A stretch of 64,000 bases of DNA from Leminorella richardii (GCF_900478135.1 NZ_LS483470.1:248001-312000); one strand, 5' to 3'. Shown: positions 27,437-36,794, counted from the stretch's first letter. Notes: generated by a model from the sequence alone, not told the origin. Made by a program: numbers and translations.

Positions 27437-28498
27437 TTACGATGACTGTGCTACTGGCGATGCGGCCAGCTTCTCTTCATGGCGGCGCATCAGAATTACC
27501 CGGCTCTGTAAGCGCTGCTGGAACTGATCCACGATGACGGCAGAGATAATGACCAGACCTTTAATGACCATTTGCCAGAAGTCGCTGACGCCCATCATGA
27601 CCATACCGTCCGCCAGAAAGACGATGACGAAAGCGCCGATGATTGAGCCTGCAACCCGCCCGCGACCGCCGGCCAGCGCCGTTCCGCCAAGCACCGTGGC
27701 GCCGATGGCGTCCATTTCGAACATATTGCCGGTCATGGGGTGGGCGGTTTGAAGCTGTGAGGCTACGATCAGGCCGACCATCGCCGAGCAGAGGCCTGAG
27801 AAGGCATAGACAAAAATCTTCACTTTGATAATAGGGACGCCAGCCAGTCGTGCGGCGGATTCATTGCCGCCGATAGCGTAGATATAGCGACCCAGCGGAG
27901 TTTTTGTGGTTAACCAGAAGCCGATGAGCAGAAACGCCAGCATAAGCCAAATGGGTATATAGACGCCGAGTAGGGTACCTGAGCCAAGCGTGGCGAAACC
28001 AGTATTACCCAGTGCCTCCAGACCGTTGAGGTTGGCATAGGTACTGCCGTTGTTGAACAGCAGAGAAGAACCTCTGGCGACATACATGATGCCCAGCGTG
28101 CAAATAAAGGGGGCTACGCCAAAGCGCGTAATGATAGTGCCGTTAACAAAACCTATTAGAATGCCGCAGATAGCAACGAACAGCAGCACTTCAGGCACGT
28201 TGAAAAAGATAATGCTGCCGTTCCACAGGGGGATACCGTTTGTCAGCAGCGCCCCCGCGATCATGCCGCAAATCCCGGCAACCGCGCCGACAGAGAGGTC
28301 GATGCCGCCCGTCAGTATCACCAGCGTCATGCCAATGGCCAACAGCCCAGTAATGGCAACGTGCTGAGTCATGATGAGCAGGTTTGATAGGGTCAGAAAA
28401 TTCGGGACCATCAGGCTAAAGAAAGCGATGACGAACAGAAGGGCGATAAACGTTCTGGCCTTCAGTAGGTACATATAGATCATATAGTGTTGGTTCAT
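27437..28498 (-). CDS. RbsC-family ABC transporter permease
   Basis: The 353-residue inner-membrane permease of the ribose-type carbohydrate importer family has about ten hydrophobic helices and the family signatures GGIDLSVGAVAG and ATVLGGTALAGGRGRV, the ATPase-contact loop. It should form the homodimeric channel of the importer with the ATPase at 28516-30063 and the binding protein at 30727-31662. It is 17 bases downstream of the ATPase gene. Confidence 0.93.
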   Translation of the reverse strand: MNQHYMIYMYLLKARTFIALLFVIAFFSLMVPNFLTLSNLLIMTQHVAITGLLAIGMTLVILTGGIDLSVGAVAGICGMIAGALLTNGIPLWNGSIIFFNVPEVLLFVAICGILIGFVNGTIITRFGVAPFICTLGIMYVARGSSLLFNNGSTYANLNGLEALGNTGFATLGSGTLLGVYIPIWLMLAFLLIGFWLTTKTPLGRYIYAIGGNESAARLAGVPIIKVKIFVYAFSGLCSAMVGLIVASQLQTAHPMTGNMFEMDAIGATVLGGTALAGGRGRVAGSIIGAFVIVFLADGMVMMGVSDFWQMVIKGLVIISAVIVDQFQQRLQSRVILMRRHEEKLAASPVAQSS

Positions 28499-28515
28499 AA
28501 TGAGATCCAGCCTGA

Positions 28516-30063
28516 TTAATCTTGTGGAGTGGAAGCAGTAATTAACATTTCACGGGTCGCCTCGCTTCGAGGAAGGTCGGCGGCAATACGCCCATCGGCC
28601 ATGACCAGAATGCGATCGGCCAGCGCCATGACCTCATCTAGCTCTGATGAGGAAAACATCACCGCAAGCCCCTGATGAGCCATGCGCCCGATCAGGTGGT
28701 AGACGTCTGTTTTTGCACCGACATCAATGCCTCGCGTTGGCTCGTCCAGCAAAACGACCTGTGGCTGGGTCATCAACGCCTTACCCAGCACGACCTTTTG
28801 CTGGTTACCCCCGCTAAGAGAAGTAATAGGCAGCTCGCTGTCGCTGACTTTAATGGCCAGCTGTTTGATCATGTCATTCACGCTGGTACTTTCTTTACTC
28901 GGGTTGAGCCATTTCCAGGCGCGCCGAAAGCCCTGTAGGCTGATATTTGAGAGCGTCATATTCGATTTGATCGACATCATCTGAATCACGCCTTCTCCCT
29001 GCCGGTCTTCAGGAACCAGAGCGAGGCCTTTTTTCAGCCGAGTTTGAAAGTCTGCCTTTTCGAGTGGTTCATCATTTAGTCTGACGCTGCCCGTTTGGCA
29101 GGGCATCAGGCCGATCAGTCCCTTGAACAGTTCGGTGCGCCCGGCGCCTAAAAGGCCATAAATGCCGATCACTTCACCTTTTTTAAGGCTGAATGAGACG
29201 TTGTTGAGCTTATAGCCGCCGCTTTGATGCAGTGCCGTCAGGCCATCGACCTGCAGCACGCTTTTTCCCTGCGGGGCGGGCTGGTACTCAAAATGTTTCT
29301 TTTTGTCGCCGACCATCTGCTCGATGATCCAGGGGATGCTGGCATCGCTGACTTCTCGCTCGCAGATAAAGCGCCCGTCGCGAAAGATAGTGATGTGATC
29401 CCCTATCTCCATCAGCTCTTCCAGCCGATGGGAAATATAGATAATGGTGACGCCGCGGCGCTTTAGCTGGGCGATGACGTTGAACAGAACCTTGACCTCT
29501 GACTGACTCAGAGCGGAAGTGGGTTCATCCATGATCAGCACTCGACTGTCTTTTGACAGCGCGCGGGCGATCTCGACCAGCTGCTGGTGACCAATCCCCA
29601 GCTCTCCTAGCGGAGTCATGGGGTCTACGTCCAGATCCAGCCGCTCAAGCAGCGATTTCGCCAGCTCGTACTGGTACGCCTCGTCAATTCTGCCCCGCTG
29701 GAAAAACTCGTTGGCAATAAAAATGTTGTCCATCACGTTCATGTTGGGAAACAGGTTTAGTTCTTGGAAGATGATGCTTATACCGTGCTTTTCCGCCTGA
29801 TGCGTTGAGCCAAGGGTAACGGGCTTGCCATCCAGCAAGATTTGTCCGGACGACGGTGACTCTACACCAGCCAGCATTTTCATCATGGTGGACTTACCCG
29901 CACCGTTTTCGCCGATAAGAACGTTGACCTTATTGCGGTAGACGCGGTAATTCACCTGATCCAAGGCGATAACGCCGGGGTAGACACGCGAGACGTCACG
30001 CGTTTCAATAATAACGTCCGACTCTGTTCCAGAGGCCTGCGGGCGTTCTTGCTGCGCCATCAT
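28516..30063 (-). CDS. RbsA-family double-domain sugar ABC transporter ATPase
   Basis: The 515-residue cytosolic ATPase has two ABC domains. The first (residues ~20-250) has a canonical Walker A GENGAGKST and Walker B LIMDEP. The second (~265-510) has the degenerate P-loop GLLGAGRTEL usual for RbsA/MglA, plus the signature SGGNQQKV and Walker B VLLDEPTRG. It powers import of a carbohydrate with the adjacent permease. It overlaps the end of the DUF2291 gene by four bases. Confidence 0.94.
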   Translation of the reverse strand: MMAQQERPQASGTESDVIIETRDVSRVYPGVIALDQVNYRVYRNKVNVLIGENGAGKSTMMKMLAGVESPSSGQILLDGKPVTLGSTHQAEKHGISIIFQELNLFPNMNVMDNIFIANEFFQRGRIDEAYQYELAKSLLERLDLDVDPMTPLGELGIGHQQLVEIARALSKDSRVLIMDEPTSALSQSEVKVLFNVIAQLKRRGVTIIYISHRLEELMEIGDHITIFRDGRFICEREVSDASIPWIIEQMVGDKKKHFEYQPAPQGKSVLQVDGLTALHQSGGYKLNNVSFSLKKGEVIGIYGLLGAGRTELFKGLIGLMPCQTGSVRLNDEPLEKADFQTRLKKGLALVPEDRQGEGVIQMMSIKSNMTLSNISLQGFRRAWKWLNPSKESTSVNDMIKQLAIKVSDSELPITSLSGGNQQKVVLGKALMTQPQVVLLDEPTRGIDVGAKTDVYHLIGRMAHQGLAVMFSSSELDEVMALADRILVMADGRIAADLPRSEATREMLITASTPQD

Positions 30064-30683
30064 TGCTGTTCCTCCAGCCGCGTTAGCTGTACTGGGGTGA
30101 TTTCAGGTATCGTTTCGGGGATATCCCACGTGGAGAAGACGCCGTAGACTTGCCGAATCTCACCGTTTTGCAGTGCAGCCTTTTGTACCGTTTCAACGGC
30201 AAGATCGTTGATTGCGCGGCCATAGTCGCCAAACAGCACCTGATCGTTAAAATCCTGATAGCTGGCGCCTTTAAAGCCATCCCTCAGCTGGGTACCGCGA
30301 ATCGTTGGCCCAATCTGGATAACGACGTTTGAGCCGCTTTTATCCAAAATAGTCATTTTCCCGTTGCGGGACGTGGTGTCGATTTTTTCAACGCTGCCTG
30401 ATATTTCTACAAAAAATACGCAGGGATTTTCGTCCTGTGAACGATATCCAAAGGTTTGGCAGGCGGTATCGAAGTCAGGCGCGGCGCGCAGTTTGGCTAA
30501 TAGTTCAGCGGCAGGATGGGCGTCGCGTATAACCTGTGGAACCAGCTTCTGCTGCCAGACTTGTTCAATATTTGTCATGTGTGGATTAGGCGGTGACTTT
30601 AAGTCCGCAAGCTCTTGTTCCGAGACGATGCGGCATCCTCCTAATCCCAAAATGATTAACGTCAGCCATATCTTTTGGGACAT
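30060..30683 (-). CDS. DUF2291-family lipoprotein linked to a sugar ABC transporter
   Basis: The 207-residue protein has a lipoprotein signal: a hydrophobic N-terminus ending in LGGC at residue 17. The rest is a small periplasmic beta-rich domain (VFFVEISGSVEKIDTTSRNGKM, VVIQIGPTIRGTQLRDG). It matches DUF2291, a family found beside RbsABC-type transporters. It is probably an accessory of the importer, tethered to the membrane, but its role is unknown. It lies between the binding-protein and ATPase genes. Confidence 0.82.
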   Translation of the reverse strand: MSQKIWLTLIILGLGGCRIVSEQELADLKSPPNPHMTNIEQVWQQKLVPQVIRDAHPAAELLAKLRAAPDFDTACQTFGYRSQDENPCVFFVEISGSVEKIDTTSRNGKMTILDKSGSNVVIQIGPTIRGTQLRDGFKGASYQDFNDQVLFGDYGRAINDLAVETVQKAALQNGEIRQVYGVFSTWDIPETIPEITPVQLTRLEEQQ

Positions 30684-30696
30684 AACACTCTCCTTT

Positions 30697-30714
30697 GCGC
30701 CCCCGAAGGGGCGC
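30697..30714 (-). promoter_or_regulatory. UUCG-tetraloop hairpin after the binding-protein gene
   Basis: On the minus strand GCGCCCC-TTCG-GGGGCGC forms a very stable C(UUCG)G stem-loop in the 43-base gap between the binding-protein gene and the DUF2291 gene. There is no T-run. Such hairpins commonly stabilise the upstream binding-protein mRNA and raise its expression over the membrane components. Confidence 0.7.
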
Positions 30715-30726
30715 GGCAGCTCGGTA

Positions 30727-31662
30727 TTAAGGCTGAATATTGAAATCTTGTACTTTGCTGGCGTTGTCCTGATTAATCAGAATGCCGCGGAACATGACAC
30801 GCTGCTTTGGCGGTTTTTGACCTTTTTGCAGGAAGTTATCGAGGTCGCTAACGCCCTGAGCCGCGATGGCCTGAGCCTGTAGCATTACCGTTGCCTGCAG
30901 GGAACCGGCCTTAACCGCATCCCGCTCGTCGTTGCTGCCGTCGATACCGACAACCACAACGTCATTGCGCCCAGCGGCCTTCAGAGCGGCGATAGCGCCC
31001 AGTGCGACTGGGCCATTGCCGCAGATAACGCCTTTCACGTCAGGGTGAGCCTGTAAGATGCTGTCCATAATGCGTTTGCCATCGATCAGAGTGCCTTTGG
31101 CATCCTGTTTGGCGATACTGACCATGTCTGGATACTGGTCAATGACCTGATGGAAAGACTTGGAACGCGTCACGCAGTTGTTATCGGCGAGGTTACAGGT
31201 CAGCTCTGCGTATTTACCCTTCTCGGCCATTTTTTCGACAAACACGTTGGCAACTTCTGAGCCCGCCTGGAAGTTATTGTGGGTTATCTGTACCAGAGCC
31301 ACGTCATCGACTGGGATTTCGCGGTTAATCAGAACGACTGGGATACCCGCGTCTGAGGCCTTTTTTATCGCCGCGACGCTGGCGGTGGAGTCCGCGTTAT
31401 CCAAAATGATCCCTTGGACTTTTTTCCCAATGGCGGCGTCGATTAGCTCATTCTGCTTTTTGACATCTTCCCCGTGAGACAGCACCGAGGTCTGATAGCC
31501 CAGTTCTTGGGCCTTTTGGCTAGCGCCTTTTGCTTCAGAGGCGTAGTAGGGGTTATCGAGGGAGTTCACCATAATCATAATGGTGCCTTTTTCTGCCGCA
31601 TGGCCTGCCAGAGACAGGACACTGAGCGTTGCAGCGGCTAACAGGTGTAAACGTAATTTCAT
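30727..31662 (-). CDS. RbsB-type periplasmic sugar-binding protein
   Basis: The 311-residue protein has an N-terminal signal peptide (LSLAGHAAEKG, cleavage near residue 23) and a periplasmic-binding-protein fold of the ribose/galactose group (TIMIMVNSLDNPYYASEAKGA, GIILDNADSTASV, VVGIDGSNDERDAV). It captures the island's carbohydrate for the importer. A 261-bp gap separates it from the kinase gene upstream, so a separate promoter is possible there; that gap includes the palindrome TTCCCGCGGGAA near 31774. Confidence 0.93.
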   Translation of the reverse strand: MKLRLHLLAAATLSVLSLAGHAAEKGTIMIMVNSLDNPYYASEAKGASQKAQELGYQTSVLSHGEDVKKQNELIDAAIGKKVQGIILDNADSTASVAAIKKASDAGIPVVLINREIPVDDVALVQITHNNFQAGSEVANVFVEKMAEKGKYAELTCNLADNNCVTRSKSFHQVIDQYPDMVSIAKQDAKGTLIDGKRIMDSILQAHPDVKGVICGNGPVALGAIAALKAAGRNDVVVVGIDGSNDERDAVKAGSLQATVMLQAQAIAAQGVSDLDNFLQKGQKPPKQRVMFRGILINQDNASKVQDFNIQP

Positions 31663-31923
31663 GTCGAGGTTCTCTCTATTGTTATGGTCGGATACAGTGA
31701 AACAACGTAGGGTGTAACCTACTGTCAGGCTGACGCAGTGCCGCCGACAGTCTTGCCATATCGCTTTTCCTCATTCCCGCGGGAAGCGGCGGAAGTGTGG
31801 GGCGATGGGGTAACAGTGAATGTCTTTTTTTGTTTCCGAAGTCTCCTTATTACATTTTTATGCGGTATAACCGGGCCGCAGTGACATAGGGTGAACGTCA
31901 AGACATAGATTCTTTATCGGCGT

Positions 31924-33429
31924 TTACTGGCGCCAGAGCGTTCTTTCAACGGCGTTTCGCCATTCATGCCAGCGCGTTTGCAGACGCTGGTGCCGCTCCA
32001 TATCGGGGTGAAACTCACCGTGGTCGGCGAGGTAGGCTTTCATGTCATCAAGGGACATGTGCCCAATGGCTTTTCTTGCCAATAGCCCTGCGCCGATGGC
32101 GGAGAGTTCTGGAATATCGCTGCGCATAACCGGGCATCCGAGCAGGTCAGCCTGATACTGCATAAGCCAGTCGTTTTTGGTTGGCCCACCGTCTACCATC
32201 AGGGCCGTTAGCGTGAAATCGTCATGTTCGCGCATGGCCTCAATGACGTCGGCAATTTGATAGGTGATGGACTCCAGCGCGGCACGGATCAGGTGGGCGC
32301 GCTCTACGCCTCGGCTTAAGCCACAGATGACGCCACGGGCATTTTCATCCCACCAGGGAGCCCCTAATCCGGTTAGTGCGGGAACAAAGTAGACTCCCAG
32401 CGTCGACTCTACGGAGGCGGGAAGGGCGTTAAGCTCTTGTTCCAGCTCTTTTGAAGGAAGCCCGCTAAGCCCTGTGCAGTCAGCCATCCAGGCGACGGCG
32501 TCGCCAGTGTGGGGAATATTTCCCTCCAGCGCGTAAACGGTCTGCTCGCCGTCATGCCAGGCGATAGTGGTAGCGAGGGATGGAATATCGCACTGTGCGG
32601 ATTTGACCGGAGCCATGACCGAAGATCCTGTCCCGTAAGTGGCTTTCACACAGCCTGCTTCGCCAAGAGCGTGGCCAAACAGCGCGGCATGGGAGTCGCC
32701 GATCATTGACATGATGGGGAGTCCGTCAGGAATGCCTTTTAGCCCCTTGGTGTAGCCGAATAGCCCGCTAGAGGGCTTGACGTCAGGCAGTGCCATGCGA
32801 GGGATCTGGAAAATATTCAGCATGGTGTCATCCCAGTCACCGTCGTTTAAGTTGAACAGCTGAGTGCGCGCCGCGTTAGAGTAGTCACAGAAGAATGACT
32901 CTCCCTGAGTGAAGTTCCACAGCAGCCAGCTGTCGACGGTGCCTAGGCAGATCTCTCCCTGTTCGGCGAGCGCGGGCCCGTTTGGAACTGACTCCAACAG
33001 CCAGCGCATTTTTGAACCGGAAAACAGCGGTGCGACGGGAAGCCCAGTGGCAGTTTTGATGGTTTTTTCCAGATCGCTGCGGCGTATTCTTTCGCAAACG
33101 TCCGCTGTGCGTGAGCACTGCCAGGTAATCGCTGAATTTAGGGGGGTGCCGCTATTGCGATACCAGCCTACGGCGGTTTCCCGCTGGTTACTGATAGCCA
33201 GCGCCGCGACGTTTTCTGCACCGACGTGGGCGATGGCTTTTGCAATCATATCAATGGAGGCGTCGATCAGCGCTTCACCAGACTGTTCTACCCAGCCTGC
33301 ACGAGGAGTTTGAATCGACAACGGGTGAGAGAATTTCGCTATTACGCGTCCTTTTCCGTCCAGAGCGACGGCTTTTGCGTTGGTTGTACCTTCGTCCAGA
33401 GCAATAACGATCTCTTTTGTTGCCGACAT
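31924..33429 (-). CDS. FGGY-family carbohydrate kinase, glycerol kinase-like
   Basis: The 501-residue ATP-dependent sugar kinase has the FGGY-N motif ALDEGTTNAKA (ATP/phosphate loop), SNQRETAVGW, and the C-terminal GLGAPWWDENARGVICGLSRG and MVDGGPTKNDWL motifs. It resembles glycerol kinases and xylulokinases but cannot be assigned a substrate. In this island it should phosphorylate the ketose made by the SDRs. The start at 33429 (MSATKE) is chosen because a GGAGG site lies 8 bases upstream; an ATG at 33450 has none. Confidence 0.9.
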   Translation of the reverse strand: MSATKEIVIALDEGTTNAKAVALDGKGRVIAKFSHPLSIQTPRAGWVEQSGEALIDASIDMIAKAIAHVGAENVAALAISNQRETAVGWYRNSGTPLNSAITWQCSRTADVCERIRRSDLEKTIKTATGLPVAPLFSGSKMRWLLESVPNGPALAEQGEICLGTVDSWLLWNFTQGESFFCDYSNAARTQLFNLNDGDWDDTMLNIFQIPRMALPDVKPSSGLFGYTKGLKGIPDGLPIMSMIGDSHAALFGHALGEAGCVKATYGTGSSVMAPVKSAQCDIPSLATTIAWHDGEQTVYALEGNIPHTGDAVAWMADCTGLSGLPSKELEQELNALPASVESTLGVYFVPALTGLGAPWWDENARGVICGLSRGVERAHLIRAALESITYQIADVIEAMREHDDFTLTALMVDGGPTKNDWLMQYQADLLGCPVMRSDIPELSAIGAGLLARKAIGHMSLDDMKAYLADHGEFHPDMERHQRLQTRWHEWRNAVERTLWRQ

Positions 33430-33487
33430 AGTTGGCCTCCAGAATGACACATAACCGTTGTGTGGAGCGGAATGGTTTTTTATCAGT

Positions 33488-33499
33488 GAATATATATTC
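33488..33499. promoter_or_regulatory. 12-bp palindrome GAATATATATTC before the kinase operon
   Basis: A perfect 12-bp palindrome lies about 60 bases upstream of the kinase start, between it and the regulator gene. The identical palindrome occurs at 34829-34840 on the other side of the regulator. Probable operator of the SorC-family regulator. Confidence 0.6.
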
Positions 33500-33724
33500 G
33501 ATGTTGATTATATATTTAATACCATAACCAGATTATTGACGATGAGCCACTGTCAAAATCGTCATTTGTGCTAACTATCACATTTATCAAAAAGGGGAGG
33601 AGCTGAAGATAGGGTTGAGGAGAATCGATGATATATAAATAATATAATGAAAAATAAGAAATTATTTCTTTCGTCATCTATGCGGCACACGCATAGATGA
33701 CGAAGTGATACATTCGAAAGGAGG

Positions 33725-34675
33725 TTACTCTTTGACCAACATTCTAGCAGTCGGGTAGTCGGTGATGAGAATATCGATGTATTTTCCGGTTAACGCGCCT
33801 TTTATGGCGGCGATCTTTTCGATACCGCCGGCTAGCGCCACAACGTTCGGACACTTTCTGATTTTATCGAGATCCATGCCGATAACGGGATCTTCATCCT
33901 CTTGCAGCACTGCCCGACCTTCTTTGTCGTAGTAATGCAGGCAGATATCGCCGACGGCACCGCGCGAAGCCAGAACGTTGAGCATGTCTTCGTGATAGTA
34001 GTTGCCGGACGTTTTGAGCAGCTGAGAGGGTTCCAGAATGCCAATTCCAACGATGGCAATATCCACATCGTCAAAGCGTGATATGACGTCCGAGACGTCT
34101 TTGCTGGCAATTAGGCGGTTTTTTTCTTCTGTGGAGCCTTCAATGCTTTGTGAGGGGAGCAGCCACGACTCGCAGTTCAGCCGCTGTGCCAAGGTTTGGG
34201 TCAAAATTGTGGCCTGAACGTTGCCGTTAGGGCCAACGCCCCCCAGCAGTTGGATCACCCCGCTGGCCTTCAAATTTTGAGTGTGAACTTCATCAACCAT
34301 CGCACGGATGGTTGTGCTCCAGGATGAAACGCCGACCAAATCTTTTGGCCTCAGGCGAGTTTCCAGATAGTGGGCAGCCGCTGAACCAATGGCTCTCTTG
34401 ATAGTGTGCTCAGAGGCATCCTCTTCGGTATCGACCACGATTGCCTGTTTTAATCCGTAGCGCTCTTCTAGACCCTTTTCGAGATTCAGGAAGATGTTAG
34501 ACGGTTGGATAACGCTGATTTTTACCACGCCCTCTTTTTGGCATCGGGAAATAGCCCGAGAGACAAAAGACTGCGAAAGAGAGAGCAGCTGGGCGATATC
34601 CGACTGTTTACGCCCTTCTAAGTAGTAGAGATTGGCGATTTTAACCAGTAGTCGTTGTTCATCCTGCTTAGCCAT
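33725..34675 (-). CDS. SorC-family sugar-responsive transcriptional regulator
   Basis: The 316-residue protein has an N-terminal helix-turn-helix (residues ~8-45, YYLEGRKQSDIAQLLSLSQSFVSRAIS) and a large C-terminal SorC sugar-phosphate-binding domain (GSAAAHYLETRLRPKDLVGVSSWSTTI, LLGGVGPNGNVQA, VVALAGGIEKIAAIKGAL). SorC regulators respond to phosphorylated sugars. It lies between the minus-strand kinase/importer operon and the plus-strand transketolase genes, well placed to control both. The ATG at 34675 with GGGA upstream is preferred over a TTG at 34687. Confidence 0.9.
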   Translation of the reverse strand: MAKQDEQRLLVKIANLYYLEGRKQSDIAQLLSLSQSFVSRAISRCQKEGVVKISVIQPSNIFLNLEKGLEERYGLKQAIVVDTEEDASEHTIKRAIGSAAAHYLETRLRPKDLVGVSSWSTTIRAMVDEVHTQNLKASGVIQLLGGVGPNGNVQATILTQTLAQRLNCESWLLPSQSIEGSTEEKNRLIASKDVSDVISRFDDVDIAIVGIGILEPSQLLKTSGNYYHEDMLNVLASRGAVGDICLHYYDKEGRAVLQEDEDPVIGMDLDKIRKCPNVVALAGGIEKIAAIKGALTGKYIDILITDYPTARMLVKE

Positions 34676-34828
34676 AAACATTCCCAAAGAGTCGATTGCA
34701 TAGGGTTAATGATACGCGAAAAAGTCGCGAGTTTAAGTGTGATGAGACTAAAACTTTCGTGAATCCTTAAAATCAGCACTGGACAAAAAATGTCATAGCA
34801 GTCCATAATTGAATAAAAGTTCAAATAT

Positions 34829-34840
34829 GAATATATATTC
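34829..34840. promoter_or_regulatory. 12-bp palindrome GAATATATATTC before the regulator gene
   Basis: Second exact copy of the palindrome at 33488-33499, here about 150 bases upstream of the regulator start. A related TTGAATAAAAGTTCAA inverted repeat lies just before it (34809-34824). Confidence 0.6.
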
Positions 34841-34975
34841 TAAAGCATTCCTTCAAATGGACAAAAGGCCATGTAGGTAGAAGGATGTCGAGAATAGAAT
34901 CGACGAACGGATATGGTACCGAGTATTGGTAGGTAGTGCGCTGGCATTTTGCTCTTTTTTTTACCCTATGGAATA

Positions 34976-35011
34976 AAAATTCAATCATGAAATAAAATTC
35001 AATCATGAGAT
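34976..35011. repeat. Two tandem 18-bp repeats before the transketolase start
   Basis: AAAATTCAATCATGAAAT is followed at once by AAAATTCAATCATGAGAT, one base different. The pair ends 18 bases before the transketolase start. It may be a tandem operator or a slippage product. Confidence 0.85.
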
Positions 35012-35029
35012 GGAATTAAGAGGTGTTAA

Positions 35030-35860
35030 ATGAATCCCTACAGTTATGACATTGGCAAGTTGGAACAAAAGGCACGCGCCGTGCGGCGCCATATCATCAA
35101 GCTTAACGCCGGGAGTCCGGCTGGTGGGCATACCGGTGCCGACCTCTCTCAGGTTGAGCTGATTACCGCACTGTATTTCAGAATATTAAACGTGTCGCCG
35201 GACGGTATTGACGACGGTGAACGAGATATCTATATCCAGTCTAAAGGGCACGCTGTTGGCTGCTATTACTGCGTACTGGCGGAAGCTGGCTTTATCCCTC
35301 TTGACTGGCTGCCAACCTATCAGCATGCGAACTCCCACCTTCCCGGTCACCCCGTTCGGCAAAAGACCCCGGGCGTTGAGCTAAATACCGGCGCTTTGGG
35401 GCATGGCCTTCCCGTGGCGGTCGGTCTGGCGCTGGCGGCGAAGAAAAACCACAGCAAGCGCCGCATATTTCTTATCACCGGAGACGGTGAACTGGCCGAG
35501 GGGAGCAACTGGGAGGCCGCGCTGGCTGCCGCTCATTTCGGTCTGGATAATCTTATTATTATCAACGACAAGAACGGGTTACAGCTCGCCGGGCTGACGA
35601 AAGATATCATGAATACCGATCCTCTGGCCGATAAATGGCGGGCTTTTGGTATGCAGGTTACGGAGTGTGAAGGCAACAGCATGGCGTCCGTCGTTGCTGC
35701 GTTGGAAGGGCTAAAGCAGGAAGGCCGACCAAACGTCATCATTGCCCATACCACCAAAGGGGCAGGCGTGTCTTTTATACAGGGAAAACCCGAATGGCAT
35801 CACCGAGTGCCGAAAGGCGAAGAGATTGAACTGGCGATGGAGGAACTGAAAGATGAGTAA
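35030..35860 (+). CDS. Transketolase-like protein, N-terminal (thiamine pyrophosphate-binding) subunit
   Basis: The 276-residue subunit corresponds to the first third of transketolase. It has the TPP diphosphate/metal motif GDGELAEGSNWEAAL with the downstream N (INDKNGLQL), substrate-site His residues (GHTGADLS, SKGHAVG, GALGHGLPV), and a C-terminal TTKGAGVSF. Its stop overlaps the start of the second subunit by eight bases, so the two are coupled. Split transketolases occur in specialised sugar pathways, such as apulose 4-phosphate cleavage, distinct from housekeeping TktA. Confidence 0.92.
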   Translation: MNPYSYDIGKLEQKARAVRRHIIKLNAGSPAGGHTGADLSQVELITALYFRILNVSPDGIDDGERDIYIQSKGHAVGCYYCVLAEAGFIPLDWLPTYQHANSHLPGHPVRQKTPGVELNTGALGHGLPVAVGLALAAKKNHSKRRIFLITGDGELAEGSNWEAALAAAHFGLDNLIIINDKNGLQLAGLTKDIMNTDPLADKWRAFGMQVTECEGNSMASVVAALEGLKQEGRPNVIIAHTTKGAGVSFIQGKPEWHHRVPKGEEIELAMEELKDE

Positions 35861-36794
35861 TGCAGAGCATCTGGCAAACGTAATGGTACAGGCGTTTATT
35901 GACGCCGTGGATAGCGGTGTTGATGTGGTTCCCGTCGTTGCTGATTCAACGTCAACCGCCAAAATTGCGCCATTTATGAAGAAGTTCCCCGACAGACTGG
36001 TGAACGTCGGCATTGCTGAGCAAAATATGGTCGGGGTAGCGGCCGGCCTGGCACTGGGAGGGAAAGTGGCCGTGACCTGTAACGCCGCGCCATTCCTGAT
36101 TTCTCGCGCTAATGAACAGATCAAGGTGGACGTTTGCTACAATAATACTAACGTAAAGCTGTTTGGCCTGAATTCTGGTGCAAGCTACGGGCCGCTGGCG
36201 AGCACTCACCACTCTATTGACGATATCTCGGTGATGCGGGGATTTGGCAATATTCAGATCTTTGCGCCGTCCTCTCCCCGTGAGTGCAAACAAATTATTG
36301 AATACGCGCTGGCCTATGAGGGGCCAGTTTATATCCGGATGGATGGTAAAGCGCTTCCTGAGCTGTATGACGAAAATTATCGGTTTAAACCCGGTGCAAT
36401 AAACGTGCTGCGCGAAGGTAACGACATTGTTTTGGTGGCGATGGGCTCGACGGTTCACGAAATTGTGGATGCGGCCTCAGCGCTGGCTGATGCCGGTCTC
36501 GAAGCCAGAGTGGTTAGCGTGCCGTCTATTCGCCCCTGCGATACAAAGGCATTAGCAAAGGCTCTATCGGGCTGTAAGGCGGTTATTACGGTAGAAGAGC
36601 ATAACGTCAACGGCGGATTGGGTAGCCTTGTGGCTGAGGTGATTGCGGAAAATGGAATTTCTACCACATTGAAACGGCTGGGTATTTTGGACGGTCAATA
36701 CGCGGCCGCGGCCGATAGGGCGTTTTTACGCGACTATCACGGCATCGATAGCGAGGCTATCACCCGACAGGCGATAGAGATGGTGAAAAAGTAA
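35853..36794 (+). CDS. Transketolase-like protein, C-terminal (pyrimidine-binding) subunit
   Basis: The 313-residue subunit supplies the pyrimidine-binding domain (RLVNVGIAEQNMVGVAAGLALGG, with the cofactor-activating Glu in GIAEQ) and the C-terminal transketolase domain (VRMDGK-like YIRMDGKALPELY, ITVEEHNVNGGLGS). It should assemble with the preceding subunit into an alpha2beta2 TPP enzyme that moves a two-carbon ketol unit from the island's phosphorylated ketose. Confidence 0.92.
   Translation: MSNAEHLANVMVQAFIDAVDSGVDVVPVVADSTSTAKIAPFMKKFPDRLVNVGIAEQNMVGVAAGLALGGKVAVTCNAAPFLISRANEQIKVDVCYNNTNVKLFGLNSGASYGPLASTHHSIDDISVMRGFGNIQIFAPSSPRECKQIIEYALAYEGPVYIRMDGKALPELYDENYRFKPGAINVLREGNDIVLVAMGSTVHEIVDAASALADAGLEARVVSVPSIRPCDTKALAKALSGCKAVITVEEHNVNGGLGSLVAEVIAENGISTTLKRLGILDGQYAAAADRAFLRDYHGIDSEAITRQAIEMVKK

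Larger units (their letters stand above)
34676..35029. other. Regulatory region between the SorC-type regulator and the transketolase genes
   Basis: 354 bases, strongly AT-rich, with no gene. It holds the 12-bp palindrome and the 18-bp direct repeat described separately, and must carry divergent promoters for the regulator (-) and the split transketolase (+). Confidence 0.7.

Noticed and set aside
31774..31785. TTCCCGCGGGAA palindrome between kinase and binding-protein genes as an operator
   Set aside because: Single copy, unlike the twice-occurring palindrome near the regulator; could be a chance GC palindrome or a leader hairpin.
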